A DNA stretch of 64,000 nt, taken from Pagrus major. Taxonomy: Eukaryota; Chordata; Actinopteri; Spariformes; Sparidae. How positions within the stretch are numbered: position 1 is the stretch's first letter; each line of letters begins with the position of its first letter. Made by a program: the position numbers and the translations under genes. This document shows, piece after piece, positions 12,334-29,391 of the stretch. The notes below the pieces were generated by a model. The model saw nothing but the letters and a program-made list of their open reading frames with translations. It was not told the DNA's origin and did no database searches. Where the stretch lies: assembly GCF_040436345.1 (NCBI RefSeq), contig NC_133215.1:25533806-25597805 (forward strand), given 5' to 3'.

Positions 12334-14826
12334 CTAAGGAGATATCATAAAGGCACCCATCAAGTTTTCAGTAGTTCCTGGGCGGATCTTCTGTATATCC
12401 TCCAATGTGACAAAAATTTGATCTCCGCTCTGCAGCTGGAAGATCCCAGAGAGGAAACTGTTCCACAGATCCTCCCCTACCTCTGTAGTCATTTCACTTG
12501 AAGATTTCGGGCAGCGGAAACTAGAGGAAACATGTACAAGATGTCACAAAGCGAACTCACCACAACGTAACAAAGACAGCACTTGCATTTAAACACACAG
12601 AAGCGAAGATACAAACAGGTTGCGCTCAGAAAAACACTGCGACAGAGGAAGGAAGTAAGGCGTGGCACATTGACTAACCTTTTTGATTTCATAAGTTCTA
12701 TAGGCTTGCCATAGGCCTGGGTCTCTTTCATCACCTTGTGCTGGATAAGCAAACAATTCTCTGCAGCATTTATTGTCACTTTTGAGTAGAGGTAGTAGTA
12801 ACCGTCCTTATTGACCAACAACCGACCATTGTTGTAGCCCATGTTGTAGGTGACAGCTTCGCCACCTCTATGTATCCACTGCACCACGTTGTTTTCTCCT
12901 GCAGGATTCTTGGAGCCTGGGAAAAAGATGAGAAAGAAGAGGGGAAGTGAATAAAAAAAACACAAAACATGAGTTCAGATGAAACACTGAGATATAGAAT
13001 ATTTAGGTTTGAGTATTATGGGGGCTCCAACCTATCAGCTGAGCGAAAGGCCTCTTTTGGTCTTGCTCTGTATATGGTCGCACTGAGGGAATATCATTGG
13101 ACTCTGTTCAAGAAAGCAGGATTAGATCAATCAATCAATCAGTAGTTAGAATAAATATATTCTCATGTGTGAGTTCACATTTGAGTTCACATTTGAACTC
13201 ACACATGAGGTTTTCCATGTGTTTTGAGCTCTGAAGTTCTCAGTAAAAAGGTCCTTATAAAGCTGTCATTTTATTTTCAACATTGTATCTTGTAGTCAAA
13301 TCATCTTAGCTGTTGACAGCGGCTAAATATTGCACATATGTGGTTGATCTTCACAGACAACATGGTAAAAGAGAGTAACTCAATACCTTTAGGTTGTTCT
13401 TGACTCAATATGGTCCCACCCTGAACAGAAAAAAAAAGTTAAACCTCAAAGCTCCAACATACAACCAGCCATAACCTGTATAAGACATGGGTATTGTACA
13501 CCCACAATTACCTTCTGCCAGGATGTTTGGGGATTGGACACGTTCTGGCAGAGAGACTTACAGAGGGCATGCAGGGAGAGGAAGAAAAAAAGAGAATGAG
13601 AAATAAATATTGAGCTCATTGGTGAAAAATCTGTGGGTGTTTTTAGGCAAGATGTCAAAAGTTCAAGAACGTGTAAGAACAGGAAGTGATGTGCTTTGGG
13701 GAAACCAATCGTAATGTCCATGTAGAGGAGTGGACGTGTGAAAATATTCATACATCTAGCACACATACATACAAACAGCTTAACACTTTTATCTAACAAT
13801 ACATACAAAGAAAAAAAGTTTGGCCAGATTTTAAAACCAGAAAATGTTGATGGGTTAGACATTGTATGTATGCTGGACAACTATAGGCCTGGCATATTGT
13901 GATTTCGTATAACCAGAGGTGGAAGTAACTAATAACAGCTACCAACATACCTACCTACCTACCTACCTACCTGCCTACCTACCTATTTAATGGCAGCTAC
14001 AGTTAGCAGCAGTTACTCACGTCATATTCTGTTTCCGAATTGTTTTGTTATGAATGAGTGGTGACCAATTCTTACATTGCACCTTATTGCACCTTGCAAG
14101 TATTAGTTTTATACAGGAGGTTCTACTTGTAATTGAGTGATATTTCAGTAATGTAACTGTGCTCATACTTGAGTACAGATTTTCAGTAATCTTTCCACCA
14201 CTGGGCATAACAACAAACATCGAGGCCCTTAATTTCAAACCTTAAACAGAAAAAACCTTTTAAATTTGTTTTTAAATCAAGATATTTTATTGGTTTCACT
14301 TGACCACTGTTATTTGGTTTTGTGGTATTTAATTGGCTATAATAAAGGTATTTGAATGCCTCAGATTTCATTAGTGAAAAATTAAACAAAATTTGAAAAA
14401 GAAAGTTGTTTTGTATGCTACATGCCAACTCTCTCTCTCTGTAGCTGGTAAAGGTCTATTACTCTCTTTGTTATTGTCAATAAAACATGGCATTGCATAG
14501 TCTCTCAGGTTTGATTTTTAAATTACATATTACATAACATGCAGAGTGTAAAGCACAGAGAGGCTGGTGTGTGTTTACATCATAATGAAACTGTCTTAGA
14601 AAAGTGAAGTTATACTGTGGGTTTGCATTTGAGAGCAAAAGGAAAGGGAAGTAGAACTAGAGAAAGAGTCCATTTGTTACAGACCTGTCATTTAAACAGC
14701 AAATGATGACCCGAATACAAATGTGTTTAACTCTCCGCTTGTATGGAGTCTGGTTATGACGTAGAGAAAGTAGGGAAATTCTAGAGAAAAGGAATTTCCA
14801 CGTGCTCCAAGCCCTGCGACCTAGCC

Positions 14827-14911
<85 letters not shown>

Positions 14912-15134
14912 TCAGTCTCACCTCTGTTTTTTTATACAGATTGTAGATTAAACATCCTTCGACAACAAGTCCCAACATGGTGAGTCCTATCAGCAGGAGA
15001 AGAAACTTTTGGCCGACTCTCGACCACCTCGGTTTCTTTCCGCCGGTCACAGAGTCGTAGTTGGCCTGGCTGTCAACCACAAACACCTGGGGACACGTAC
15101 CCACGCCACCCTCAGCCATCACACCAGATTGCAT
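12334..15134 (-). CDS. tnfsf14: TNFSF14 (LIGHT) ligand (6 exons, about 258 aa)
   Basis: Exons in transcript order are 15134-14922, 13544-13512, 13420-13387, 13103-13032, 12916-12679 and 12520-12334 (stop TAG). All junctions are GT-AG and the phases join. The N-terminus carries PQVFVVDSQ, the hallmark of LIGHT (VFVVDGQ in human). A transmembrane helix follows at about residues 43-66. The TNF homology domain starts at RPFAQLIG, includes GYYYLYSKVTI and closes with NLMGAFMISP, like GAFMV in human LIGHT. LIGHT is a type II trimeric T-cell ligand for HVEM and the lymphotoxin-beta receptor. Exon 2 could start 12 nt earlier (AG at 13557-13558) without changing frame. ATG 15119 is an alternative start, and the open frame continues to 15245 without a stop. 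Confidence 0.92.
13162..13209. repeat. Perfect 16-bp inverted repeat in a TNFSF14 intron
   Basis: CTCATGTGTGAGTTCA (13162-13177) and its exact complement (13194-13209) surround a 16-nt spacer that itself repeats part of the arm ('gagttcacatt'). It lies in the intron between the 34-nt and 72-nt exons. Confidence 0.8.
13914..14205. repeat. MITE-like element with 'CCACCACTGG' end
   Basis: The left end is 'aaccagaggtggaagtaactaa' and the right end is 'tttccaccactggg', giving inverted termini CCAGAGGTGGAAGTAA / TTTCCACCACTGG. The interior has the 'acttgagtac' wording also seen in repeats near 25.5, 28.1 and 59.85 kb. This is a common fish dispersed element. It includes a (CTAC)n-like tract at about 13950-13985. 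Confidence 0.6.
14829..14907. repeat. (CA)n microsatellite, about 39 units
   Basis: An uninterrupted AC run lies just inside TNFSF14 intron 1. Read on the gene strand it is a (TG)n tract starting about 14 nt after the exon 1 donor (GTGAGACTGATGTC then TG repeats). Confidence 0.97.
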
Positions 15135-15446
15135 TCCACCTGGGGCCTGAAGGCTAAAGGACAAAGGGCCTGATGTGGCGAGGGAGGGAAAGAGACAGGG
15201 TTTAGGGTTAGGTAAATCAAAAAAACACAGTGCCATGGCAATCAACAGGATTCGTGGACATGGACACAGATTTTATATTGTTTTCTTGACTCTCAGCACG
15301 TGCCAGCACCACGCTATTTTTGAGTGAATGAAACACAACATTTTTAACCAAGATGGAGTCACAGTGAGAAGGTTGGGGGACATAGTCCATGACCGTCACG
15401 CCAGAATCCAATCAAATCAAGCCTTTGGTTAGGTCGAGGCAACAAA

Positions 15447-15640
15447 TACAGTTTGGTGCACTATGTAGTTTTAATCAGAAGAGAGAGATCTTCATTGACT
15501 GATTTTTTATGCCTAAACAAACTTAATAAACAAAAAATCTCTTGTATTCATGACTTAATACACTGAATAAACAAACTAACTAACCTTAAAATACAACACA
15601 ATTTCAGACTGTTTTACTTTGTTTACATGCCACCTTTCTA
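15447..15640. repeat. MITE family A, degraded copy
   Basis: 'ttggtgcactatgtagttttaatcagaagagag' followed by 'cattgactgattttttatgcctaaacaaactta' matches the left part of the fuller copy at 40842-41207. The inverted right end is missing or degraded. Confidence 0.55.
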
Positions 15641-17075
15641 GTTGCAGGTAAAGACAATGATTTTCATTATGTGTCAATAAAAATCAATTCATGAAATGTT
15701 GATGAAGAATAATCCATAGGATTTATGTACATAGGCACACATTTTCCATTTGAAACTCAACATTCAACACTCAACAATTTGAATCATGTACATAATCCAT
15801 CACCATTTGAGGAAGTGCTGTGATGCTGGGTTGATTGGAGAGATTAGAAAAAGCAAATAAACAGGCAGCAGAAGCAGACATGAGACACACAGTCAGCAGA
15901 AGTACAGATGTGACCTCATTGTATCATCTGCTCACAGTGGGCAGATGCGACGCAACCAGCTTCTGGGAAACAAAAGGGATTTCAACATACCCTGACTACT
16001 GCAAGCGCACAAGGAGAGAATGCTTCAACCGGTCCAATGAATCAAAGCCAAATGTCCTATTCTTACTGTTCAAAGCAGTTCAGAGAGGCAGTGATTACCT
16101 TGGATTTAAATGTGCACAAGATGTTTAGTGCTAGAGCTCAGTCAACCATTCAGCAGCACAGGGCACTTCTCACACCTCTGACGCTCCTCTGGGACATTGA
16201 ATGACAAAAAAACATGATTAAAAATAATAAGAAGAAGAACATTAATAGCATTCTCTGAGATACCACTGTCCATTACGACTTCTCCTCCAGATGTCTCACC
16301 TTCTGAGAGAAGAAAATCCTCTGCCTGCACCGAGTTACAGATCTCTTTACACCCACACCTCTTGCGTCTGCTCGCCTGCTGTCAACTATCACTAATATTG
16401 CTTTTTTTTTGAGCCAGCCCATGTAAGGAGGAAATGAAGATGACATGGGGAAGAGGGTTAGAGAGAGAGATAGATACAGAGCGAAAGAGAGTGAGTAGTG
16501 TGCGTGTGAGTGTGTGTGGGACACTCCCTACAACTACTGAATATAGTTATCGTCCCTCAGCTGACACTTCCTCTCTCTTCAATTTGTTCACTCTGCGTGT
16601 CTCGTGTTCTGCTGAACACTTTTCGTTTGTTTTGTCAGTGTCTGTTGCTGTTGCTGTAGCTGTAGCTGCTTTGGCCGTGCAGTTTCTGAGAAATTTACAC
16701 AATTTTTTTGTCAAGTTGAGCCACACTCTTAATTGTGTGGAACAGTGCACTGTGACGTTAATAACAGCAGAGATGGTTTTAGAGAATGAGTTTGGGCGGA
16801 ACAGGCTATTAAATTCACCAAAATTCATCTGTACTTTTGATCGCTACCCTCGGCTGCAGCTATCACCACAGTCTGATTCAACTGCACTTTATTGCATATT
16901 TAGTATTCGCTTCGTCTACCATGTGGCCGCCTCTTGCTCATTCATTTGCACATGTTGCTTCAATTATAATTGGTCAAACTCATCACCTAATCAGAACAAC
17001 TTTCAGTAACTGGCGATGAAGGTGTACTTTAAGGTCTTTGTTTTACGCAAACCCTGCTTTGTTCAAGAGTTGCTT

Positions 17076-17546
17076 CACTTTAAAGGGAGTGATCAAAAAC
17101 ACATATTTTCCCCCTTACTTGTAGTGCAATTTATCCCTTGAGACTGTTTTGGTGTACGCTGATGAGTTTTGGAGATATTGATGGAAGTCAGCCTTCTCTA
17201 GCTAGTCACCTACCTCTCGTCCATGAGCAGATACACGTTTCCGTCTCTGTGTTGATTTGTGTGCTGTGTAGAAAACAGTTCTGCCATCTGGATGATCGTG
17301 AGTAACCAGGTTGTGATTTCTGGGAAAGAGAAATCACTTTTGAGTTTGTCCAATGTCTTTCTTCTGAGCTTTGAACACCACAAGCCGAGTCCCGTCTGGT
17401 TCCATTATATTGGAGATAAGGCAGACATCTCTTCAGCAGAAAACTCCAAAGCTCGGCAACTCACACCACAATAATCTAGACAGATAATAGCACGACAGAA
17501 CATAAAATATTTTCATTTTTATTTTGTGGCTAACTGTCCCTTTAAG
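17076..17546. repeat. MITE-like element with TTAAAGGGA ends
   Basis: The left terminus is 'ctttaaagggagtgatcaaaaacac' and the right is 'gtggctaactgtccctttaagtc', giving short inverted ends TTAAAGGGA/TCCCTTTAA around about 450 bp of non-coding sequence. The pattern fits non-autonomous DNA elements common in fish. Confidence 0.5.
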
Positions 17547-19969
17547 TCCTAATGACCTCTTCCCTTTTTACAACATAGTTTCTATTATGGGTGATTCATC
17601 AATACATTTATGAGTTCTCTTTTTTGGTACAATATGCTTTTGCCTGATTTGTTTTGCTTACAACATCCCACCAAGGTAATTCCACCTTACAAAAGTGTGC
17701 ACAGCTCAGATTTAGTCACATTATGGTTCTTCTTTTATCTTCACATGACTCTAACCCAAATATTCTGAGAAATACTTTCATTTTCCTCTCTTTATCTAAG
17801 AAATCTATGTCTTTCTCTTCCAATAAAATGTTTGAGTTAGAAAAAGAGATGATTGCACTTTATTCAAAGCAAAACTCGAACTCGAAGCTCAGAGCAATTT
17901 GAAACCAATCTAGGGTTTTTTCTTTGTTGTGGGAGGGGGCAGTTTGTCGTGACAGACTCCATATGGTGAAACTACACTGCATACACTTTTACTGACACAC
18001 ACACACACACACACCCACCCACACACAGAGTGGTGTTTAGACGAGATAAAGACTCAGGGAGGACAGACGGAAGTCTATGGTCTTGGTGGGCCACTGTGGT
18101 TGTTGCTTGTTAAATGCACTTCTTGAGAGAGACAGAGAGGTAGACCTGCACATGTATGGAAGCCCAGAAGTGACTGTTACTGTGTGAATAATACATGAAA
18201 TAGTTTACATGGTCCTCCATTTTACTGGCTCTTTTAATTTTTTCATTTGCATTCATACATTTTCATCTCACCTTCCTGTTGAACAATTATCTATATCTAT
18301 ATATTTCTTTTTGCCAGACAACATCGCTCTGTATTCTTTGATGATTTCACACACACATATGGCTGCTCTGGTCTCTGTGTTTCATATTTTCTTAATAGTT
18401 CCCTTTTTCATTGTTGCCTATTTATAATATAATATAATCTAAATCTAAATCTAAATCATGAGTCTAATGTATCTGTATGTCTTCAGCAAATATTGATAAG
18501 GCTCCTGATTTCTAATATTAGTACGAACACACAAAAAGAAGGGGGAATCAGTCATGTTGTTGATTTATTGCTTTATTTTATTATTGCTTTATTTTAATTT
18601 TTTGCTATTTTGGAAGTAAACTGTAGGCACACTGTCACACTGTCATGACTTGTTGAGTCACGTGAACAGAACCGAGCCATCGTTAATGTTACTAGAGACA
18701 GCTGTGGTTTTCCCCACTATGACACATCAATAGATCTCCTGTGGAAAAAGGCTGCGGGGTGATACAAGCAGGTTAAACCAACAACCGACAGCCTTGCAGC
18801 CTTGTGGTTACTGATGCGTATTATTTATGTAGTTAACCACATATTTCAGTCTGAGGTTACTCATGCAACAAACATGAGTAACAAAGCAAACATGCCGATC
18901 ACTTCACATTGACTAACAAATTAAAAGCTTTAGGTTAAAAATGTTAAACTAAAAAGCTAGCTATGAAAAATGAGAGATATGTTTTAGGTTAACTATTTGG
19001 CAAGCATTGGTTATATTTACTGTTACTGTCAATGCTTGCCAGCTGACGCCTGAATAAACCCTACTCGTCCTTAAGTTTTTTACTTGCAGCCGTGTCTGTC
19101 CTGCTGTGACATGTTGCAATGATTTAATGGATCTACACTAAACAGAGTGTGATACTAACAGTGTAGCTACAAGACAGTACACAGCAATTTAGAGTGTCAA
19201 ATGAACTCTTATGACTATTAATATCCTTTGGTGTTTGATTACTAAGTATATTATTTCATCAGCTGCTGTTTTCAACTGTTAAGCTTGAAGGTAGGAGTAA
19301 CATTTTAACCTGAGTGTGATGTGAAAAGGACAAGGGGCATTTTAGAAATACTAAAGTCATGGGCTCCCCCAGTAACAACCTGCAGACCCTAAACTGTCTG
19401 GAAGTTTTTCTTTGAAGTTGGATTTTCATTCATACGACTGTTAAAATATTTTTTTTTGGTAAAAGACAATTACATGTGACTTTAATGCGAAATGCTCCTT
19501 CCTCGTGTTTCTAAATTTGATAAATTCACAGAACAGGTCAAGATTGTAATGTCATCATTGGTAACTATGCCCCCAGAACTCATGGTCTAAACCAAGTTAT
19601 TGTTAGAAATTAACATTCATTTTATTTAACACAATTTAATTAGAATCATGACTGATGCTGTTGTTGTTGATAATTTTGACCATATTATTATTGATATCAT
19701 TATTGATGAACATAATCTTGGGTGAAACCTGTCACCCACAACCAACCATAAATACTTATTATTCTACTTGCTTCCTGTATCTGCTCGGGACGCTTTTCTG
19801 CTTGCTCTCGCTTCTGCTTCCATTTTTTCCACTGTTATTCTTTTTCCTCACTAAGAGATTACAAGCAGTGACTCCTGGATATTTAAAAAACACTGGCATT
19901 ATAATTAATTGAAGATAAAGTAAGCTGCTGCCTTATTTCAACATTTTTTCTGAACTCTGAACGTGGCCT

Positions 19970-22900
19970 ACCATTTAGCACAAGCCTGTTAGCAGCTAAA
20001 GCTAACTAGCATCAAAGTGCCTCCCTTTACCGTGGACGATTTTCAGAAGATCATTCAAATTGCTGTACTGGAAAACAAGGTCCACCGGATAGAAGCAAAT
20101 GTGGAAGTGAACGGACTATGTGGGAACGACACCGCTCTTCGACAGAATCAGAACAGCAGACAAGAGCCTACTAATACACGGCTAATTAGCCCCAACAATG
20201 GTACGACGAAACAGGAGGACTGTGCATCAGGTAATAAATCAAGGAATATTATTTATTGCTGGAACACTCTTGGCACAAGGCCTAAAGATAAATCGTTTCC
20301 CTCAGATATGTGAGAATGAGTAACAGGCAGAGCCCAGCGCCCTGAGATTTGTGATGCGACTGTTTGGCCTGCTCTGTCGATATAGTCTCTGACATCTCAG
20401 AAGGAATTCTGGACATCGTTGCTGAACCACCAATGGTGAAATCTCTCATTTTACACACAGTCGATGACTGTCGTGAAGCAACAGTCTGAGGTATTGAAAC
20501 AAGACTGTTTTGATCTGTTGCACAAAGTCAGATCACTCGATACTGTGGTGTTTGTCAGTGGCCCTCTATCGACTGTCCGATGAGGTAATGACAATTTTAA
20601 CATTTTCTGGGAAGCAGACATCTCTTCGAGGCAGATGGATCTTGCCTTAACAAGTCAGAGGTACGATTGTCCACCTCCAACATATTTTACTCTGTGCATC
20701 ACACATCAGTTGCCTGTCAACGACAAGAGACGAGACAAACCAAAACAAACAATAACACGGCACTCTGGAGATAAGTTTCGAACATAGAAGACCTCTAAGC
20801 CAGGAGGATTTTTGGCCACCCAAGGGGAGTGCCCTCCAGTCTCGACAGGAAGGTACCTCCACTTTTCGTCAGAATCATCCTCTGTCTCAATGTCACAATC
20901 TGATGACGGCACAGCCAAATCCTGTCTGAGTAGAAAATACAACTAACTCAAACTGATATGTGCCGGGTCCAGGCCACAAAGCTGATATCATTAATGTCCC
21001 CCCCCCCAAGAAAAGCAGGGGGCCCTGTGGAGTTCAGGTAGCCTCCTCAATTCTGTGTTTACAGGTAATAGAAAAATGATGAATCTTTTACATCTTTTGA
21101 ATATGTGGCTCTTCAGTTTAACTCTAAATCTTATCAGGCTATATTTCTAAATATATACAGGTGATAAACCTGAGGACAGAAGGACTAAAGAACTGTGTTG
21201 TGTCCTTGATAAATTTGGACTATCTCCAAGGGTCTGAACATTTCTAAGGTTCTTGTGGATCTGGTTTTGCTCTCTCTGATCATTACTGTGTTTTCTTTGA
21301 GAGTTATATGTCTGTGTACACAAATGTTCAAACTGAGGTCGTCTCAAAACGCTACATCACTGAAAACACCAGTGACATATTCATTGAGGCTTTCTCTTCC
21401 ACACCTCCCCTCTCCAGGTTCTCTGTCAATGACCTTGTAGACCATTTCAGTTCTATAATTACAGATGTTATTGATGCCATTGCACCCACTAAAGTAAAGG
21501 TGGTTTCCAAGTAAGAAAAAATCTCCTTGGAGAAACGCCACACTGATCAAAATGGGGGAAAAAAAGGAATGTCCAAAAGCAGAGACTTTACATCTTTAAT
21601 TTAGAAGTGAAAAAGTCAAGGCTGTCCTTCTTCTCAGACATTATCACCAAAAAAAATATAATGCACGTGTCCTGTTTGCTACTGTCGACAGGCTTACAAA
21701 CCCTCCAGTGCCATTAGCCTCTGAACATCTATCTACCAGGGCATGTAATGCTTTTGTATCCTTCTTCACTGCCAAAATTCAGAAAATTAGACAAGCAGTC
21801 AGTACCACCGTGCCAGGTACAGGAGGTGTGTTGTCCATGTGTCCACCTAAAACCAACTCAAATACCATGACACAATTTGATCCAATCAATGACAAAAACC
21901 TGCAGGACATAATAAAGCATTTGAAATCTTCCTCCTGCTGCCTTGATATTTTACCAGCAGGGTTCCTCAAAAAAGTTTCAGACTGCATGACTCCAGATCG
22001 TCAACATGTGTCTTCTCTCAGGCTTCTTTCCACAAGCCATGACAACGGAAATATTTGTTTTTGGAGCCCATCAAGAATGACTAACAGTTTCTGCTCAGCT
22101 TCAATCTGTAATGCTGAAAACTACAAACCAAGCGAAAAATCTCAGTGTAGTCATGGACTTTCAGGAGCCACACTATGACAATTACAAAGTAATTACTTAG
22201 TAATTACTAAGAATATATCAAGGATTAAAGGATTTATGTCTCAGCTGTAGTTGTAAAAACTTGTACATGCATGTATCTTCAGCAGACTAGACTACTGTAA
22301 TGGTGTTTTTACGGGACACTCTAAAAAATCCATCAGACAGCTGCAGCTGATTCAGAACGCTGCTGACTGAGTCCTAACAAGGACTAAAAAGTAGATCACA
22401 TCACTCCAGTTTTCAGATCTTTACGCTGGCTTCCTGTCTGTCATTGAATACATTTCAAAATCCCACTGTTGGTTTCTAAGGCACTTAGTGGTTTAGGGCC
22501 AAAATACATTTGCTGCTACGTTATGAACCATCCAGACCTCTGAGGTCGTCAGGTACAGGTCTGCTTTCAGTCCCTACAGTCAAAACTAAACATGGAGAAG
22601 CAGCATTCAATTATTATACACCACATATCTGGAACAAACTCCCAGAAAACTGCAGGTACGCTCCAACTCTCACCTCTTTTAAATCAAGGCTGAAGACCTT
22701 TCTGTTTGCCGCTGCCTTTCACTGAAGCAATTTTAAGGCTTTGAAATACACTGTGACTTTTATTCTTTAGTCTTGTCTCTTTTAAACCTATTCTACTTTA
22801 ACTTAATTTCCTATTTCTTAGCTTATTTTAATGTTTTGTTTCTTGATTTCTTCCTACTTGTTTTAAATGTATTTTAAATGCAATTTTTTATGTATTTGAA

Positions 22901-22985
22901 TGTAATTTTATGGCCCTGTAAAGCACTTTGAGTTGCCTTGTGTCTGTATTGTGCTATACAAATAAACTTGCCTTGCCTTCTATTC
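19970..22985 (+). mobile_element. Decayed L2-type LINE retrotransposon
   Basis: Three separated frames carry L2-clade traits. 20017-20313 has an ORF1-like start (VLENKVHRIEANVE). 21308-21990 has the end of the endonuclease and the linker to the reverse transcriptase (SRFSVNDLVDHFSSII; DKNLQDIIKHLKSSSCCLDILPAGFLKKV). 22510-22725 is the characteristic C-terminus (AAFNYYTPHIWNKLPENCRYAPTLTSFKSRLKTFLF). The 3' end reads 'gtgctatacaaataaacttgccttgcc', the usual L2-type terminus with a short tandem tail. The central reverse transcriptase region is absent between about 22180 and 22240, and frames carry stops and shifts, so the copy is dead. Some frames at 20650-20940 on the minus strand are chance. 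Confidence 0.75.
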
Positions 22986-23100
22986 CTGTATATTTTTTAT
23001 GTACTGTAGTTGATCTTGAAAACAGCAAATGGCAAAGTTTAACACCTTAAACTGTTTCTGCCCAGATGCTCTGTAACTACAAAAGATCTAGCTGCACAGT

Positions 23101-23530
23101 TAAAGGGTAACTCCACCAATTTTACACATAAAAGTGTGCTTACAGGTCTTGGGGAGTACTACTGCATCTGTGGAAAAAGTAGTATAAACCTTCTGTGGCT
23201 CCAGAGAAAGCTGCATGCCACCTGATAGCTATCCCCCAGTGATTAACACTCAGTGACTAAGTTGCACTGTGGGTGATGTAGGCACCAGGTTTTGAAAAGG
23301 AAGAAGAATGCATATTAAAAAAAGGTGACCTTTTTTTGGGTCTAGTGGACCTTTTCAAAATCCGGTGCCTACAATACCCACAATGCAACTTAGCGACTGA
23401 GTGACATCACTGGAGGATAATTATCAGATTACATGCAGCTTCTTCTAACACCACAAAAGGCCTTTTTTTCACATATGCAGTAGTACTCGCAAAGACCAAT
23501 GAGCACACTTTAATCTCTAAATCTGCCAGC
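23101..23530. repeat. Foldback (palindromic) MITE-like element
   Basis: The two halves are inverted copies. 'gactaagttgcactgtgggtgatgtaggcaccaggttttgaaaagg' (about 23256-23301) is mirrored by 'ccttttcaaaatccggtgcctacaatacccacaatgcaacttagc' (about 23350-23394). The outer end 'taaagggtaactccaccaattttacacataaaagtgtgc' is partly mirrored by 'gagcacactttaatctc'. A long imperfect hairpin would form. Confidence 0.7.
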
Positions 23531-23757
23531 AAGCAGCAAGATTTTTCACAAACTGGCAACCCAAAAGTTATTAGTATTAAGGAGTCTACTTTTTAAAAAA
23601 AGACTATGAGTAAATGATTTAAAGAAGAAACGTGAAGAAAAGTGCTTTATAAACAAAGTTTATCATTATTATGACATTATTACTACCAGGACATGGAGCA
23701 GGGTCACACAGTAGCTGCAGCGGTTTGGATGGTCCTGAGTGAAAACCTCAGACCTGC

Positions 23758-23845
23758 AGTGATTGGACAAACATTGCTACTCTTCCTCCTCTGATTGGTC
23801 CGCGGCTTTGCCCTCGTTCGGGTGCCTCCATCCAATCACAGCGTC
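23758..23845 (+). promoter_or_regulatory. CCAAT-box cluster in the TMED1 promoter
   Basis: Three NF-Y-type sites lie within about 75 bp: ATTGG at 23762 and 23794, and CCAAT at 23832. They are 90-160 bp upstream of the TMED1 ATG in a locally GC-rich stretch with no TATA box. This layout is usual for a housekeeping secretory-pathway gene. Confidence 0.5.
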
Positions 23846-23923
23846 GCAAAGTTCTGCTGCGGAAGAGGGATGCGAAGGAGATGGCTGAACTTAGATAGCC
23901 CTGTGTTTGGGAATATCTTCACC

Positions 23924-29391
<5,468 letters not shown>

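Larger units (their letters stand above)
15135..19960. other. Upstream flank of TNFSF14 and gene-poor intergenic DNA
   Basis: No conserved coding exon is seen. The first few hundred bases should hold the 5'UTR and promoter of TNFSF14, but I see no TATA box at a convincing distance. About 15447-15640 has interior sequence of MITE family A. A CA-rich tract lies near 17996-18027. The long plus frame at 16434-17009 has no domain and includes repeated VA dipeptides from a GCTGTT-type tract. Confidence 0.5.

Noticed and set aside
13914-13990. Short tandem 'ctac' repeat considered as a CRISPR-like array
   Set aside because: It is a simple tetranucleotide microsatellite without spacers, in a vertebrate genome.
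14657-14902. Frames reading CVCVCVCV
   Set aside because: They are translations of the CA/TG microsatellite in TNFSF14 intron 1.
16434-17009. 191-codon plus-strand open frame
   Set aside because: The longest frame outside real exons, but it carries a simple VAVAVA tract, crosses no known domain and has no conserved partner.
20647-20942. Minus-strand frames inside the LINE
   Set aside because: Antisense shadows of the L2-type element, with no domain.
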